A stretch of 64,000 bases of DNA. It comes from an uncultured Pseudomonadota bacterium (GTDB lineage: Bacteria; Pseudomonadota; Alphaproteobacteria; RF32; CAG-239). Of this stretch, positions 26,974-35,772 are shown one piece after another (position 1 is the stretch's first letter; each line of letters starts with the position of its first letter). Both the position numbers and the translations under genes were made by a program. The notes below the pieces were generated by a model, which made no database searches, was not told the origin of the DNA, and was given only the letters and a program-made list of their open reading frames with translations. Location: positions 90,567 through 154,566 of the forward strand of contig CADAJN010000006.1 in the NCBI GenBank assembly GCA_902788365.1, read 5' to 3'.

Positions 26974-27321
26974 ATGAAAAAAGATGTAAGAAAATATCTA
27001 GGCTTAAAAGTTCGAGCTATGAGAGAGGCGGCTAACATGACGCAAGAAGAATTGGCCACAATTTGTGATGTCAGTTGGCGCACCATTTCAAATTTGGAGA
27101 GAGGAACCGTTGTTCCGGATTTGTTGATGATTTACCGGATAGCTCAAAATTTTGATGTTAAAATAGATGAATTACTTGACCATCAAATTATTAATCAAAA
27201 AAGTTTATCTCGTATAGAAAAAGAAAATATAATTATTGAAAAAATTAAACGAATTGATGACAATATCCTTGATTATATTGATGAACAACTTTGTCTGCTT
27301 CTGAAACATTTCAATCATTGA
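26974..27321 (+). CDS. XRE-family helix-turn-helix regulator
   Basis: 115 residues from ATG 26974. The N-terminal about 65 residues form a Cro/CI-type HTH: LGLKVRAMREAANMTQEELA, then the recognition region SWRTISNLERGTVVPDLL. The C-terminal half is charged and helical and may dimerise. A perfect TATAAT lies directly before the ATG (26968-26973), so either the message is nearly leaderless or transcription starts further upstream. A longer frame back to 26848 exists but has no homology-like content. The target is unknown. Confidence 0.75.
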   Translation: MKKDVRKYLGLKVRAMREAANMTQEELATICDVSWRTISNLERGTVVPDLLMIYRIAQNFDVKIDELLDHQIINQKSLSRIEKENIIIEKIKRIDDNILDYIDEQLCLLLKHFNH

Positions 27322-27515
27322 TGGGGTAGTAATTCTTTTACAATTTCATTTTCAAAACATTTTTGCGCAAGTTGTATAAAATAAAGACTATCATTAAGAG
27401 AATAGTGCTTCATTGTTTTTTCAAGCTTTTTTAATTGGGGATAGATTTGATCGACTAATCGGCAATATTCTTCCGAATTGATATTTTTAATTTTAGGTGT
27501 TTTTATACTATTCAT
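27315..27515 (-). CDS. Hypothetical 66-residue protein
   Basis: Starts at an ATG with AAGGA upstream and reads MNSIKTPKIKNINSEEYC, then a charged helical segment ending VKELLPHQ. It converges with and overlaps the XRE gene by seven bases and is divergent from the LysR gene. The frame extends further 5' as a longer ORF, but that part overlaps the LysR coding start and looks like antisense. No family was recognised; moderately likely to be real. Confidence 0.45.
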   Translation of the reverse strand: MNSIKTPKIKNINSEEYCRLVDQIYPQLKKLEKTMKHYSLNDSLYFIQLAQKCFENEIVKELLPHQ

Positions 27516-27618
27516 TTCGTCGTCCTTATAAATTAGATTGAATAATTTATTTTTTCGTGTAATATGTATTTCATATTTATAAATTTTGGAAGAAACTAAT
27601 TTCATATAGGTATCTAAA

Positions 27619-28497
27619 ATGGGGATTAAGGACAATTTCATCTGGGCCAGAGAAGTTTTAAGTTTTTTAGAGACAGCCAGAAACGGAACAATTAACGGAA
27701 CGGCGGAAAACAACGGGATGAAACAATCCAATCTTTCCAAAACTCTCAAAAGTTTGGAAGATAAACTCCAATGTCAATTACTGGAGAGAAACTATAACGG
27801 TGTTAAACTGACTGAAAACGGAAAAGAAGTTTTTAAGATTGCCTGTGATATTGATAAAGTTATATACAAAGTTAAAAATTTTACAGCCTCGGATATGAAT
27901 GTTTCCGGAAAGATAAGATTGTGGACCAGTGATGGTTTGGGAACGGGCTATCTTTCAAGTTGTTTATCCAGTTTTGTGGCAAAATATCCGGATATAAAAA
28001 CAGATATTGAATGTTCGCTTGAGCAACCAAGCTTTTCGGCCGTAGATGTAGCAGTCGTATATGATGAGCCTGAATATGATGACAGTGAAATTGTTTCGCA
28101 ATATGAATTAAAGTTCGGGTTGTTTGCATCAATGGAATATCTGTCAAAATATGGTGTCCCTCGTGACATTAAAGATTTACAAAAAAATCATCGGATTTGT
28201 AATCGGGAAAATTTTGCCAGCGTATGGCCGCAATGGAAGAAAATTATTGATGGTGCCGAGCATATAGTGGCTACAACCAATTCTTCCGCGATGTTGCTTA
28301 GAATGACGTGTGACGGTTTAGGAATTGCCCTTCATCCTCTCGCTATTGGTAAAAAAGAAAAAGATTTGATGCATTTGTCTCAGATTGGTGTGGAACTTAG
28401 TCATCCGTTTTGGATTGTTTCTCATAAAACAGGGCAGGATATTCCTAAAATTAAAGCTTTGATTGATCATATAAAAGAAGTAACTTTGCAACTATAA
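27619..28497 (+). CDS. LysR-family transcriptional regulator
   Basis: 292 residues. The N-terminal winged HTH (about 8-70: SFLETARNGTINGTAENNGMK, then QSNLSKTLKSLEDKLQCQLL) is followed by a periplasmic-binding-like effector domain (about 95-290). It overlaps at its 3' end a second, shorter LysR gene on the other strand. Regulated genes are unknown; the divergent small ORF or the GNAT gene are candidates. Confidence 0.85.
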   Translation: MGIKDNFIWAREVLSFLETARNGTINGTAENNGMKQSNLSKTLKSLEDKLQCQLLERNYNGVKLTENGKEVFKIACDIDKVIYKVKNFTASDMNVSGKIRLWTSDGLGTGYLSSCLSSFVAKYPDIKTDIECSLEQPSFSAVDVAVVYDEPEYDDSEIVSQYELKFGLFASMEYLSKYGVPRDIKDLQKNHRICNRENFASVWPQWKKIIDGAEHIVATTNSSAMLLRMTCDGLGIALHPLAIGKKEKDLMHLSQIGVELSHPFWIVSHKTGQDIPKIKALIDHIKEVTLQL

Positions 28498-29032
28498 AAT
28501 CAAAAAATTCAAGAGCCTTAGGGTTTCTTTCGTTGCAACATATCCATATTTTTTGCCGCAGACTGCCTCCGATATGTAGTTCTGTATATTTTTCTGATGG
28601 ATTTACCGGAGGTGTATTGCTTATTTTAATATCGGCCATAATGTCTTCTTCAACAAAGTTCAATTTTATGGTCGGATGATTTTTTTCAAAATCAGACCAA
28701 TCGGTTAGTTCCATATTGGGACTGACATATATGTTTAACATTCTGTTTTTTGGGCACATATTTTCATGCCAGTTACTCATCTTTTGTATTTGTTCTTTTA
28801 ATTCCACGGCAAGTTCGGCAATCTTGTAACCTTGTTTGGTTGGCATACACCCTTGAGATGAGCGTTTGAAAAGTTTGATGCCGATTTCTTTTTCAAAATT
28901 ACTGATGATTAGACTTAAGTTAGAAGCCTTGATATTATTTTCTTCTGCGGCTTTATTGATTGATTTGCAACGGATAATTTCTTGAACATAAAGGATTCCT
29001 CGGATGAGTGTGGTATAATTTTTTATATTCAT
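28451..29032 (-). CDS. Short LysR-like regulator
   Basis: 193 residues from an ATG preceded by AAAGGA. The HTH (RCKSINKAAEENNIKASNLS, ISNFEKEIGIKLFKRSSQG) is intact, but the effector-binding domain is about 100 residues shorter than usual, and the last codons run antisense into the 3' end of the neighbouring LysR gene (47-base overlap). It may be truncated or may act as a minimal DNA-binding form. Confidence 0.7.
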   Translation of the reverse strand: MNIKNYTTLIRGILYVQEIIRCKSINKAAEENNIKASNLSLIISNFEKEIGIKLFKRSSQGCMPTKQGYKIAELAVELKEQIQKMSNWHENMCPKNRMLNIYVSPNMELTDWSDFEKNHPTIKLNFVEEDIMADIKISNTPPVNPSEKYTELHIGGSLRQKIWICCNERNPKALEFFDFIVAKLLLLYDQSKL

Positions 29033-29127
29033 TTTAAAAAATCCTTTATTGTTGTGCCTCAAAATATATAACTTATTCATAAAATTAGTATATTCTAAAA
29101 TTTCTTTTGTCAACCCTATAATGAAAT

Positions 29128-29745
29128 ATGTTTAATGATAAGGACATAAGGGTTGAACTGGCTACCTCGGAAGAGCTATACAAAGCAGCTAAGGCTGTTC
29201 GGAAACAGGTCTTTGTAAAAGAGCAAGGAATTCCGGAAGATAAAGAATTTGATGGAAACGATTTTTGTTCGGCTCACGTTGTAGCTTATATTCAAAAACG
29301 ACATCGTAAGCTACCGATAGGAACGATGCGCATTCGCTTTTTCTCTGATTTTGTTAAATTTGAACGAATGGCTGTAACGCGTAATTTTAGAAAAACTAAT
29401 GTTGCCGCGGATATTATGCAATACGGTTTTGATTATGCTGCACAAAAAGGGTATCGCAAAATTTATGGCATGTGCAAGCAAGAATTACTTGCTCGTTGGC
29501 AACGTTGCGGATATCACGAGATAGAGGGAGCTGATAAGATAGAGCAAAACGGAATGACGTTAATTCCTATTTGTTGTGATATTCCCCAAAATCCACGTGC
29601 TTTGACGATGGTTTCTGAACCTTCTCTTCTGACAGCCAAAGAAGGACATTGGTATGATCCTCCGCAAAAAGAAAAAGAGTTTTCTAAAATAGAAAACGTA
29701 TTTATGAAATTAAAGAGATTGAAACAACAATATCTCAATTATTGA
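29128..29745 (+). CDS. GNAT-family N-acetyltransferase
   Basis: 205 residues. VRKQVFVKEQGIPEDKEFD near residue 25 and PIGTMRIRF near 63 are GNAT beta-strand elements, and FERMAVTRNFRKTNVAADIM near 80 holds the acetyl-CoA pyrophosphate loop region (degenerate Q/RxxGxG/A). The C-terminal about 60 residues are an unrecognised extension. The substrate is unknown. The start has little Shine-Dalgarno; a TATAAT-like word lies about 14 bases upstream. Confidence 0.75.
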   Translation: MFNDKDIRVELATSEELYKAAKAVRKQVFVKEQGIPEDKEFDGNDFCSAHVVAYIQKRHRKLPIGTMRIRFFSDFVKFERMAVTRNFRKTNVAADIMQYGFDYAAQKGYRKIYGMCKQELLARWQRCGYHEIEGADKIEQNGMTLIPICCDIPQNPRALTMVSEPSLLTAKEGHWYDPPQKEKEFSKIENVFMKLKRLKQQYLNY

Positions 29746-30023
29746 GATTTTTAATGAATAAATTGTATCAATAATTATTGCATAGCAATTAGGAATCAGT
29801 GCAAAACTTTGGTTTTATTGAAGATCAAAGTCCGTAAAATGTTGTGTGGGCGGATTTTTAAGGATACGACAAAGTATAGATATCGGTATTTTGAGAAATT
29901 TAAATTGGTGGAGATAACTTATTAAATGGCCAAATAGATGATTGATATTTTTTTATTCTTGCCCCTACTTTTGACGATGAATCTTTTTACCGTAACAAAA
30001 ATGATAAGTGTTTGATTTATAAC
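29746..30023. other. Gene-free AT-rich stretch
   Basis: I see no ORF with a ribosome binding site, no strong hairpin and no repeat here. It separates the GNAT gene from the minus-strand tRNA pair. Confidence 0.6.
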
Positions 30024-30046
30024 AAAAAAACCACCCGCAAGGGTGG
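30024..30046 (-). terminator. Terminator of the tRNA-Cys/tRNA-Asn transcript
   Basis: CCACCC (30031-30036) and GGGTGG (30041-30046) pair; on the minus strand the A7 run at 30024-30030 becomes the U tract. Confidence 0.9.
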
Positions 30047-30055
30047 CTTTCTTTA

Positions 30056-30130
30056 TGGCTCCGACTGTCGGATTCGAACCAACGACCAATCGGTTAACAG
30101 CCGATTGCTCTACCGCTGAGCTAAGTCGGA
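30056..30130 (-). tRNA. tRNA-Asn (GTT)
   Basis: On the minus strand: acceptor TCCGACT/AGTCGGA, anticodon stem ATCGG/CCGAT around CTGTTAA (anticodon GTT), T loop TTCGAAT, CCA encoded. Confidence 0.95.
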
Positions 30131-30138
30131 ATAAAACT

Positions 30139-30213
30139 TGGAGGCCGGTACCGGAATTGAACCGATATAGAAGGATTTGCAATCCTCTGCATGAGCCATT
30201 CTGCCAACCGGCC
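30139..30213 (-). tRNA. tRNA-Cys (GCA)
   Basis: On the minus strand: acceptor GGCCGGT/ACCGGCC, anticodon stem GGATT/AATCC with anticodon GCA, T loop TTCAATT, CCA encoded. It is upstream of tRNA-Asn in the same transcript. Confidence 0.95.
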
Positions 30214-30246
30214 ATTTCGCGAACCAATCTCACTCAACAAAAACCA

Positions 30247-30274
30247 TATATACAAATTTTTTTATAAACGTCAA
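30247..30274 (-). promoter_or_regulatory. Promoter of the tRNA-Cys/tRNA-Asn pair
   Basis: On the minus strand TTGACG (30274-30269), 16-base spacer, TATATA (30252-30247), about 34 bases before tRNA-Cys. Confidence 0.8.
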
Positions 30275-30383
30275 CACATTTTTTTATTTTTTTGCATTTT
30301 TTTTGCAATCTTGTGCAAAACACTTATTTTTTTCATGAAATTTACTTATTTATTATATAGCTTGTAAAGCAACGGAGGATATT

Positions 30384-30812
30384 ATGAAAATAGCAATTGC
30401 GGCCGATCACGGCGGTTTTGAACTCAAAGAAGCCTTAAAAAAACATTATATGTCACAAAATTTTGCTGATTTGGGCACTTATACAACCGAATCGGTAGAT
30501 TATCCCGATATTGCTCGTAAAATGGTTCGCACCATTTTAGGCGGGCAGGCCGATTTGGGCATCTTAATCTGTGGCACCGGCATCGGTATTTCAATTGCCG
30601 CCAACCGCTATAAAGGTATTCGCGCCGCATTGATTTACAGCCAAGATGTGGCTCGGCTTGCCAAACAACACAATAATGCCAACATTTTGGTTTTCGGCGG
30701 CCGCACAATGGCTGTTGATGACGTGATTAAATATATTGATACTTTTTTGCAATCGTCGTATGAAGGAGAAAGACACCAACGCCGATTGGATAAACTTGAT
30801 ATAACGGAGTAA
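30384..30812 (+). CDS. rpiB: Ribose-5-phosphate isomerase B
   Basis: 142 residues. IAIAADHGGFELK, DYPDIA and the catalytic Cys in ICGTGIGISIAANR identify RpiB. It interconverts ribose- and ribulose-5-phosphate. GGAGG precedes the ATG. It is six bases from glyA, a pairing common in alphaproteobacteria. Confidence 0.95.
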   Translation: MKIAIAADHGGFELKEALKKHYMSQNFADLGTYTTESVDYPDIARKMVRTILGGQADLGILICGTGIGISIAANRYKGIRAALIYSQDVARLAKQHNNANILVFGGRTMAVDDVIKYIDTFLQSSYEGERHQRRLDKLDITE

Positions 30813-30818
30813 AAACAG

Positions 30819-32075
30819 ATGGATTTTGAACAAAATTTACAAACTGAAGACCGCGCCATCTATGATATTATTCAAAAAGAATTGCGCCGCCAACAAGAGC
30901 AGGTGGAACTGATTGCCTCAGAAAATATTGTTTCACGCGCCGTAATGGAAGCACAAGGTTCTATTTTGACTAACAAATATGCCGAGGGTTATCCTGCACA
31001 CCGCTACTATTGCGGCTGTGAATTTATTGATGAAATAGAAGTTTTGGCACAAGAACGGGCCAAAAAACTGTTTGGGGCCGAATATGTCAATGTCCAACCT
31101 CATTCCGGCAGCCAAGCTAATATGGCGGTTTATGTGGCTTTAATGCAACCGGGAGACACCCTGATGGGCATGAGCCTAGATGCCGGCGGACACTTAACAC
31201 ACGGTTCGCGTGTTTCTCTTTCCGGTAAAATGTTTAAGGCTGCTCAATATGGCGTTTGTAAGGATTCCGGTTTAATTGATTATGATGCCGCCGAAGCATT
31301 GGCTCTTGAAAATAAACCGAAAATCATTGTGGCCGGCGGTTCAGCTTATCCGCGGCAAATTGATTTTGCCCGTTTCCGCACCATTGCCGATAAAGTAGGG
31401 GCATATTTAATGGTTGACATGGCTCACTTTGCCGGTTTAGTTGCCGGCGGTGTGCACCCAAATCCGCTTCAATGGGCCGATGTGGTTACTACTACAACAC
31501 ACAAAACTCTGCGCGGTCCTCGTGGCGGTATGATTTTAACCAACAATGCAGAGCTTTATAAAAAGATAAATTCTGCTGTATTTCCGGGCACTCAGGGCGG
31601 GCCGCTTGAACATGTAATTGCCGGAAAGGCTGTATGTTTTGCCGAAGATTTAACACCTGAATTCAAGCAATATGCCGTGCAGGTGATTAAAAATGCCAAA
31701 ACACTCGGCGAGACCTTACTGCAACGTGGTTTGGCACTGGTTTCCGGAGGAACGGATACGCATTTGGTATTGGTAGATTTGCGTCCTAAAGGTTTAACCG
31801 GCAATATAGTGACTACGGCACTTGAAAAAGCCAATATAACCTGCAACAAAAACGCCATTCCGTTTGATCCTCAGCCGCCGACAATAACTTCCGGTGTGCG
31901 ATTGGGGACACCGGCCGGCACCACTCGTGGATTTAAAGAAAAAGAATTTGAGCTTATTGGCAATTACATCGGTGATGTGGTTGATGCATTGGCTCAAGGC
32001 AATGCCGACGAGGTGATTGCCGTAACCAAACAAAAAATTGTGGCACTTTGCCGCGATTTCCCAATTTATAAATAA
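30819..32075 (+). CDS. glyA: Serine hydroxymethyltransferase
   Basis: 418 residues, standard length. The PLP-binding Lys lies in [14 protein letters not shown], and [10 protein letters not shown] and YPAHRYYCG are the usual substrate and tetrahydrofolate regions. It converts serine and tetrahydrofolate to glycine and 5,10-methylene-THF. Co-transcribed with rpiB and probably mscL. Confidence 0.97.
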   Translation: MDFEQNLQTEDRAIYDIIQKELRRQQEQVELIASENIVSRAVMEAQGSILTNKYAEGYPAHRYYCGCEFIDEIEVLAQERAKKLFGAEYVNVQPHSGSQANMAVYVALMQPGDTLMGMSLDAGGHLTHGSRVSLSGKMFKAAQYGVCKDSGLIDYDAAEALALENKPKIIVAGGSAYPRQIDFARFRTIADKVGAYLMVDMAHFAGLVAGGVHPNPLQWADVVTTTTHKTLRGPRGGMILTNNAELYKKINSAVFPGTQGGPLEHVIAGKAVCFAEDLTPEFKQYAVQVIKNAKTLGETLLQRGLALVSGGTDTHLVLVDLRPKGLTGNIVTTALEKANITCNKNAIPFDPQPPTITSGVRLGTPAGTTRGFKEKEFELIGNYIGDVVDALAQGNADEVIAVTKQKIVALCRDFPIYK

Positions 32076-32091
32076 GAAAGGAATTAAAATT

Positions 32092-32517
32092 ATGAAAAAC
32101 TTTTTTAATGAATTTAAAAAATTTGCCATGCGCGGCAATGTGATGGATATGGCTGTCGGTATCATTATCGGTGCAGCTTTCGGCAAAATCGTAACTTCGC
32201 TTGTAGAAGATGTAATCATGCCTCCGATTGGTTGGGCTTTGGGTAAGGTTGATTTTTCGGACTTGGCAATTGAATTAACCGAGGGCGTTACCATTAAATA
32301 CGGCGCTTTTATTAACACCGTTATCAGCTTTATTATTGTGGCGTTTGCCGTGTTCATTTTAATTAAGGCTGTAAATACTTTGCAAGCTAAAATGTTGAAA
32401 GAGGAAGAAGACGCTGCGGCAAATGCGGCGCCAACCACCAAAAAATGTCCGTTTTGCTGTGAAGATGTGGCTATTGAAGCAACCAAATGTCCACATTGCA
32501 CATCTAATTTGAAATAA
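32092..32517 (+). CDS. mscL: Large-conductance mechanosensitive channel with zinc-ribbon tail
   Basis: 141 residues from ATG 32092 (GAAAGGA upstream). Residues 1-105 are MscL: an amphipathic N-helix, [25 protein letters not shown] in TM1, and a second hydrophobic helix. Residues about 118-141 add [18 protein letters not shown], a CPxC...CPxC zinc ribbon on the cytoplasmic side. MscL releases solutes at high membrane tension. The ribbon replaces or extends the usual C-terminal helical bundle and may mediate protein contact or redox/metal control. Confidence 0.93.
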   Translation: MKNFFNEFKKFAMRGNVMDMAVGIIIGAAFGKIVTSLVEDVIMPPIGWALGKVDFSDLAIELTEGVTIKYGAFINTVISFIIVAFAVFILIKAVNTLQAKMLKEEEDAAANAAPTTKKCPFCCEDVAIEATKCPHCTSNLK

Positions 32518-32546
32518 AATTTTTAGTGTAAATTTATTAAATTCTG

Positions 32547-32570
32547 CCGAGCTTAATCGCTCGGTTTTTT
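32547..32570 (+). terminator. Terminator of rpiB-glyA-mscL
   Basis: CCGAGC (32547-32552) and GCTCGG (32559-32564) followed by T6. Confidence 0.92.
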
Positions 32571-32605
32571 ATTTTAATAGATATTGCTTATGTATAAATT
32601 TTACA

Positions 32606-32633
32606 TTGACTTATATTTTTAATATGTTATAAG
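32606..32633 (+). promoter_or_regulatory. Promoter of the second glycan operon
   Basis: TTGACT (32606-32611), 16-base spacer, TATAAG (32628-32633), 52 bases before the first gene. Confidence 0.75.
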
Positions 32634-32685
32634 CAATTCATACTACTTTTAATAAATAAGAAACCTTTAACAAAGGATAAGTTCA

Positions 32686-33120
32686 ATGACAACATATTAC
32701 ATTGTATCAGGCGGATTTGATCCCATTCATGAGGGACATATTGAGATGATAAAGGCATCAGCCGCGGCTTCTGACGGCGTTATTGTTTTGGCAAATTCAG
32801 ATGATTGGTTGTGCCGTAAAAAAGGTAAAAATTTTCATTCTATGAAAACACGTAAAGCGATTTTGGAAAACTTAAAAGGTGTAATAGATGTGCTGGAATT
32901 TGACGATTCAGACAATTCCGCTTCTGACGGTATTAGAAAAGCCAGAGCAAAATATCCGAGCGCACATTTGGTATTTGCTAACGGCGGAGACAGAGGCAAA
33001 GATAATATTCCGGAAGGACCGGTTTGCCAAGAATGTCATGTTGATTTGGCTTTTGGCATCGGTGGAGCCAATAAAGCCAATTCTTCTTCATGGATTTTGG
33101 AAAAATGGAATAGTAAGTAA
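32686..33120 (+). CDS. Cytidylyl/adenylyltransferase-like nucleotidyltransferase
   Basis: 144 residues, single domain. VSGGFDPIHEGHIEMIKAS contains the HxGH nucleotide motif, and a late SSSW takes the place of ISxTxI. It resembles glycerol-3-phosphate cytidylyltransferases and the HldE C-terminal domain. It probably activates a small phosphorylated building block for the glycan made by the following genes. Its stop overlaps the next ATG by one base. Confidence 0.78.
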   Translation: MTTYYIVSGGFDPIHEGHIEMIKASAAASDGVIVLANSDDWLCRKKGKNFHSMKTRKAILENLKGVIDVLEFDDSDNSASDGIRKARAKYPSAHLVFANGGDRGKDNIPEGPVCQECHVDLAFGIGGANKANSSSWILEKWNSK

Positions 33121-34355
33121 TGCAAAAAATCAGGTTGCTGTTTGATGTAGAACAATTGAGCACTGATGGCCTGAAAGGCACCGGAATTGTGCGCGTTTGC
33201 GATGTTTTATTACGACTGTTATCCGAAAATAAAGAATTAGATGTTTATCCGATTATTACCAGTAAGCGCGGTGATTTTAATAACTATCTGAAAGTTAAGG
33301 GATTATCTGAACAATTTGCCGATAAAATTGTTTATATGCCGAAGTTAAAAGCGACAACCAAAAATCAGGGCAAATATCAGCAATTACGCACAAAACTGTT
33401 CAGCAAAATTTATTTTTGGAAATATGGCAGTATTTTAAAGCAATATGATGCGTATATCTCTATGTTCAGTCCGATTTCGCCGGTAGTGTATGAAAGCGGA
33501 CTGAAAACATTTATGGTGGTGCACGATTTAATTCCGATGGCCTATCCTGACGGATGTGACCCGAAGTTTGTCAAAAAATTTATTGATTGGATTAAACGCA
33601 GTCATCCGGATGCTTATTTTTGTGTTTCGGAATATACAAAAAAGGATTTAATCAAATTTAAGCCGAAAGCAGCAAATATTCCGATATACAAGATTTATTT
33701 GGGTGCTGATAATGAAAAATTTAAACCTATTGAAGATGCTAAGAAAATTGCACCAGTTAAAGAGAAATACGGTATAAAAACACCAAAATATTTTTTAGCG
33801 GTTTCCGAAATTACAACACGCAAAAATTTGGTGCATTTATTACAGGCATTTGTCTCATTTCTGAGTGATACAAACTCCGAAGATATATCTTTGATTTTGG
33901 TTGGACCGGTGCGCAAAGGATATGTTGATGTTGCCGAACGGGTAAAAGGATTAGAAAAATATAAAGATAAAATTGTGCAGACCGGCTTTGCCGATAATGA
34001 AGACTTAGCGCCATTATACAGTGGTGCCACTGCCTTTGTTTATCCGAGTTTGTATGAAGGTTTCGGCCTGCCGGTTTTGGAAGCCATGCAGTGTGGCACT
34101 CCTGTCATAACGTGCAACAACACTTCGTTGCCGGAAGTTGGCGGTGATGCGGTGTTATATATCAGCGGCAAAGATAAAAATGAAACGGCAATGTTGCTGA
34201 ACAAGATTTATAACGATGAAAGTTTACGGCAAATGCTTAAAACCAAAGGTTTAGCGCGTGCCAAAGAATTTGATTGGCAAAAAACAGCTAAAATCGTAAC
34301 CCAAAATATTATAAATACAGTAAGAAAGACAAATCATGAAAAAACAAACAGTTGA
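33120..34355 (+). CDS. GT4-family glycosyltransferase
   Basis: 411 residues. The C-terminal GT-B domain has ITTRKNLVHLLQAF, the EX7E region FVYPSLYEGFGLPVLEAMQC and TSLPEVGGDA, typical of GT4. It uses an activated sugar (often GDP-mannose, which fits the phosphomannomutase downstream) on the cytoplasmic face. It overlaps the next transferase by 20 bases; the two are paralogues. Confidence 0.88.
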   Translation: MQKIRLLFDVEQLSTDGLKGTGIVRVCDVLLRLLSENKELDVYPIITSKRGDFNNYLKVKGLSEQFADKIVYMPKLKATTKNQGKYQQLRTKLFSKIYFWKYGSILKQYDAYISMFSPISPVVYESGLKTFMVVHDLIPMAYPDGCDPKFVKKFIDWIKRSHPDAYFCVSEYTKKDLIKFKPKAANIPIYKIYLGADNEKFKPIEDAKKIAPVKEKYGIKTPKYFLAVSEITTRKNLVHLLQAFVSFLSDTNSEDISLILVGPVRKGYVDVAERVKGLEKYKDKIVQTGFADNEDLAPLYSGATAFVYPSLYEGFGLPVLEAMQCGTPVITCNNTSLPEVGGDAVLYISGKDKNETAMLLNKIYNDESLRQMLKTKGLARAKEFDWQKTAKIVTQNIINTVRKTNHEKTNS

Positions 34356-35769
34356 GAAAAAAATTAAAGTGTTATATGAAGCCAGTATTTTGAATCAGTT
34401 TGATTTTAATACTTCTAGCAGAACCGGTATTTATTGGACGGCCTATAATTTACTGAAACAATTGAGCATAAAACCAAATATTGAAATTTATCTGTATTCT
34501 GATAATCCTGAAAAAACTTTAAAATTTATAGAATATACTAAACTGAGCATTAACAATATTGAACTTTTCAATGGTGATATCAAACAAATAGATATTGTTT
34601 TTTCACCATGTCTCAAAATTCATGATGATATCAGAAAAACAGGAATTAATTGTTTTACACTATTACATGATTGTATTCCACTTGTTTTACCATTATATTA
34701 TAAAGGTTTGTCTGGATGGTTTGGAGAAATGTTTGAAACACTGAGTTCAGAAGGTTATTATTTTTCCAACTCTGAATATACAAAAAAGGATTTTTTGAAA
34801 TTCTGCCCTGAGCTTGATGCAGATAAAATTACCACCATTCCACTTTCAACCAATCAACCGTATAAACCGAATAAAAATTTGACGACGGAAATCAGAAAGA
34901 AATACAACATTCCGACAGATAAAAAATACCTGTTTTCGCTATGTTCGCTTGAACCGCGCAAAAATCTGATTCGTGCTATTAAAACATTTATTTTATTTAT
35001 TGAAAAAAATAAAATTGATGATTTGGTATTTGTGCTTGGCGGTAGTGCTTATGAAGGATTTATTGAAAAATTTGAAAAGGAATTGCCTGAATTCAAGAAA
35101 TATAAAGATAAAATCATTCGTGCCGGATATGTGGATGACGAAGACATGAATGCTTTGTATTCCAACGCTGAGTGGTTTGTTTATACCAGTCAATACGAAG
35201 GTTTCGGTATGCCGCCACTGGAAGCTATGGCTTGCGGCACGGCGGTTATTACTTCCAACAATTCTTCGCTGCCGGAAGTGGTCGGCGATGCGGGTATTAT
35301 GATAGATTGGGATAGCGATGAACAACATGTCGCAGCTTATGAAAAATATTACTTTGATAAAAAATTCCGCGATAAAATGGCAAAAAAAGGCTTAGAACGT
35401 TCCAAACAGTTCTCATGGGAAAAAGCGGCCGATATTATGGTGGAACAATTTAAAAAATGTCCCGAAAATCCGAACCGAACTTCATTTATCTTGCAAAATT
35501 TATATAATTCTCCGGCAAAAGCAGAAAAAATAAAAGTTAAGCTTTTCGGCTTTTTACCGCTTGCTAAAATCCGTAAGGATGAGATGTCATGCAAATTAAA
35601 TTTATTCGGATTTTTACCGCTGTATGAGCGTAAGCAGGTTGGCGGACGCAAAGTTTATAAGTTTTTAGGACTACCGGTTTTCAAAGTTCGCAAAATGGCG
35701 AACGGTATTACGACCAAGTATTATGTTTTAGGCTTGCCGGTGTTAAAAATTAGTAGAAAAAAAATTTAA
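34336..35769 (+). CDS. GT4-family glycosyltransferase with repeated C-terminal tail
   Basis: 477 residues. Residues 1-375 are a GT4 transferase ([43 protein letters not shown]). Residues about 395-477 are four tandem short repeats: [39 protein letters not shown] and [14 protein letters not shown]. Related single motifs occur in other glycan genes of this window. The repeats are basic and amphipathic and may tether the enzyme to membrane or partners; the function is not known to me. Confidence 0.85.
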   Translation: MKKQTVEKKIKVLYEASILNQFDFNTSSRTGIYWTAYNLLKQLSIKPNIEIYLYSDNPEKTLKFIEYTKLSINNIELFNGDIKQIDIVFSPCLKIHDDIRKTGINCFTLLHDCIPLVLPLYYKGLSGWFGEMFETLSSEGYYFSNSEYTKKDFLKFCPELDADKITTIPLSTNQPYKPNKNLTTEIRKKYNIPTDKKYLFSLCSLEPRKNLIRAIKTFILFIEKNKIDDLVFVLGGSAYEGFIEKFEKELPEFKKYKDKIIRAGYVDDEDMNALYSNAEWFVYTSQYEGFGMPPLEAMACGTAVITSNNSSLPEVVGDAGIMIDWDSDEQHVAAYEKYYFDKKFRDKMAKKGLERSKQFSWEKAADIMVEQFKKCPENPNRTSFILQNLYNSPAKAEKIKVKLFGFLPLAKIRKDEMSCKLNLFGFLPLYERKQVGGRKVYKFLGLPVFKVRKMANGITTKYYVLGLPVLKISRKKI

Positions 35770-35772
35770 CCA

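Noticed and set aside
27516..27749. 5' extension of the minus-strand small ORF
   Set aside because: It overlaps the LysR start region in antisense, and a better start with AAGGA exists at 27515.
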